Part shown: positions 6,438-7,203 of the stretch, in pieces | Position numbering within the stretch: the stretch's first letter is position 1 | Layout of the letters: each line of letters opens with the position of its first letter | Notes under the pieces: generated by a model | Seen by the model: the letters and a program-made list of their open reading frames with translations, nothing else | Database searches by the model: none | What the model was told of the DNA's origin: nothing | Origin: an uncultured Bacteroidales bacterium | GTDB taxonomy: Bacteria > Bacteroidota > Bacteroidia > Bacteroidales > Paludibacteraceae | Assembly (NCBI GenBank): GCA_934692905.1 | Contig: CAKUUM010000056.1 | Location: 1 to 7,203 of the forward strand | Length of the DNA stretch: 7,203 nucleotides | Direction: 5' to 3' | Program-made: the position numbers and the translations under genes

Positions 6438-6484
6438 TTTTCTGCTCTTTATACTTTCTGCTCGTTCCTCCCCCTTTTCTGCTT

Positions 6485-6517
6485 GCAAAGGTACTCTTTT
6501 ATTTCCATATCTCCAAA
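6485..6517 (-). promoter_or_regulatory. Bacteroidota-type promoter for the small gene and barrel gene
   Basis: On the minus strand TTTG (6517-6514) is followed after exactly 20 bases by TACCTTTG (6493-6486) and then C, a near-perfect fit to the -33/-7 consensus. The inferred start is near 6478, giving a leader of about 90 bases. It lies in the spacer after nadD, so the small gene and barrel gene can be expressed independently of nadD. Confidence 0.75.
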
Positions 6518-6533
6518 TTTCTACCGCATTTTT

Positions 6534-6568
6534 TGCATTACTCATTTTGCATTACGCATTGCGCATTG
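6534..6568 (-). repeat. Degenerate heptad repeat, AATGCG family, inside the end of nadD
   Basis: Five 7-base units lie end to end on the minus strand, at 6568-6562, 6561-6555, 6554-6548, 6547-6541 and 6540-6534. Two are exact CAATGCG, two are TAATGCA and one is AAATGAG. It is the same family as at 73-107 but in opposite orientation. The nadD frame enters it at residue 168 and stops at a TAA supplied by the last unit. Confidence 0.8.
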
Positions 6569-7068
6569 CTCTGCGCCCGTATCTCCGTCGAAGATATGTC
6601 AAACAGCGGCGCACCCCGTAGTATGTGCACATTCGGCCCCCAATCTTTCTCCTCGCGGGGGCAACCCTTCCGCGGATACACAAACACCCGGTAGTTTGCC
6701 AATATGTACTCGTATTCACGCCATTTGTCGAAGATTGCCAGGTTGTCCTCACCGATTATCAGCGTAAACGTGTCATCCTTATATGCTTCCGACAACGCCC
6801 GCAGGGTCTCTGCCGTGTAGGTCGGACGAGGCAAACCGAACTCAAAATCCGATGCCGCCAAGCCCTTTTTACCTGCTATCGCCTTACGAACTCCTTCCAA
6901 TCGCAACTGCTCATCCGCCAGTATCCGCGCATCTTTCAGCGGATTGTTGGGCGTCACCATCAGCCACACCGCATCCAGATCCGTATGCCCCGCTATCCAC
7001 TCTGCCAAGCCCACATGACCCCAATGCACGGGATTGAAACTCCCTCCGTATATCCCTATCTTTGCCAT
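6538..7068 (-). CDS. nadD: Nicotinate-nucleotide adenylyltransferase, apparently C-terminally truncated
   Basis: NadD joins nicotinate mononucleotide and ATP into deamido-NAD, the penultimate step of NAD synthesis. The 176-residue product keeps the nucleotidyltransferase core: GIYGGSFNPVHWGHVGLAEW (5-24, with the HxGH signature), WLMVTPNNPLKD (35-46), SDFEFGLPRPTYT (73-85), LIIGEDNLAIFDKW (103-116), VFVYPRKG (128-135) and the ATP-site motif ISSTEIR (158-164). Family members usually continue some 25-35 residues past that motif, with a conserved P..V..YI stretch. Here only 12 residues follow, and the last nine are translated AATGCG repeat. The ATG at 7068 is preferred over the TTG at 7143, because the family N-terminus (AKIGIYGGSFNP) begins there and the promoter lies between the two. 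The catalytic motifs are intact, so the protein may still work. I found no remnant of the missing end downstream in any frame. Confidence 0.9.
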   Translation of the reverse strand: MAKIGIYGGSFNPVHWGHVGLAEWIAGHTDLDAVWLMVTPNNPLKDARILADEQLRLEGVRKAIAGKKGLAASDFEFGLPRPTYTAETLRALSEAYKDDTFTLIIGEDNLAIFDKWREYEYILANYRVFVYPRKGCPREEKDWGPNVHILRGAPLFDISSTEIRAQSNAQCVMQNE

Positions 7069-7088
7069 TGTTTTGCTTTTATCCGCCG

Positions 7089-7119
7089 CAAAGTTACAAC
7101 ATTTTTGTGGAATATTCAA
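7089..7119 (-). promoter_or_regulatory. Bacteroidota-type promoter for nadD
   Basis: On the minus strand TTG (7119-7117) is followed after exactly 20 bases by TAACTTTG (7096-7089), then C. The inferred transcription start near 7082 leaves a short A-rich leader of about 14 bases before the nadD ATG. This promoter decides the start codon at 7068. Confidence 0.75.
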
Positions 7120-7139
7120 TGGATTGCAGGGCAACCGCA

Positions 7140-7203
7140 TCAAAAGTTAGCATTTTTTATGATTTGCAACAGGTAGTCGGGATCCATAGCGGCGATAAAC
7201 AGT
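7140..7203 (-). CDS. Possible C-terminal end of an unidentified gene cut by the window edge
   Basis: One minus-strand frame is open from the right edge to a TGA at 7142-7140 and gives about 20 residues ending MDPDYLLQIIKNANF. Codon third positions are fairly GC-rich in its upstream half, as in the other genes here. The stop lies about 20 bases before the -33 element of the nadD promoter, a natural gene boundary. I do not recognise the family, and another frame is also open for 18 codons, so this is tentative. Confidence 0.35.
   Translation of the reverse strand, partial: LFIAAMDPDYLLQIIKNANF

Noticed and set aside
7069..7143. Extended nadD start at TTG 7143
   Set aside because: The extension would begin upstream of the nadD promoter's -33 element, its 25 residues fit no NadD N-terminus, and ATG 7068 gives the standard beginning.

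Overview
The window looks like a chromosomal segment of a Bacteroidales bacterium (phylum Bacteroidota). Three things point there. A porQ-like gene of the type IX secretion system is present, and that system is essentially confined to this phylum. The gene order porQ-cmk-ispH-pfkA is, as I recall, partly shared with Porphyromonas gingivalis. Three upstream regions carry the phylum-specific promoter form, TTG about 20 bases before TAnnTTTGC. Genes are GC-rich, while the spacers between them are AT-rich and hold short degenerate repeats. I cannot name the genus.

Layout. Bases 1-256 are non-coding: an 11-bp tandem repeat runs into the left edge, followed by a heptad repeat (AATGCG type), a promoter and a leader hairpin with a GNRA-type loop. 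A rightward cluster follows: porQ (257-1336), a 93-bp repeat-bearing spacer, then cmk (1430-2098), ispH (2110-3003) and pfkA (3010-3993), the last three only 11 and 6 bp apart. Two consecutive hairpins (4011-4080) end this cluster and probably also end the leftward genes that converge on it. Leftward genes are, in order of transcription from the right: the end of an unidentified gene at the window edge, nadD (7068-6538), a small HTH-like protein gene (6388-6149), an outer-membrane barrel-like protein gene (6128-5280), and apbE (5111-4113).

How the genes fit together. cmk (CMP/dCMP phosphorylation), ispH (last step of the MEP isoprenoid route), pfkA (glycolysis) and nadD (NAD synthesis) are housekeeping genes. 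ApbE attaches FMN to respiratory flavoproteins outside the inner membrane. PorQ and the 282-residue barrel-like protein belong to the outer membrane. The small gene and the barrel gene are 20 bp apart behind one clear promoter and probably form a two-gene operon of unknown purpose.

I found no convincing new multi-gene system. The most unusual signal is in the repeats. Two families of short degenerate repeats sit in the spacers and lie at or inside gene ends. The nadD reading frame runs into one of them, takes its stop codon from it, and so appears to lack the C-terminal segment that NadD proteins normally have. All of this was read by eye, without any database search.
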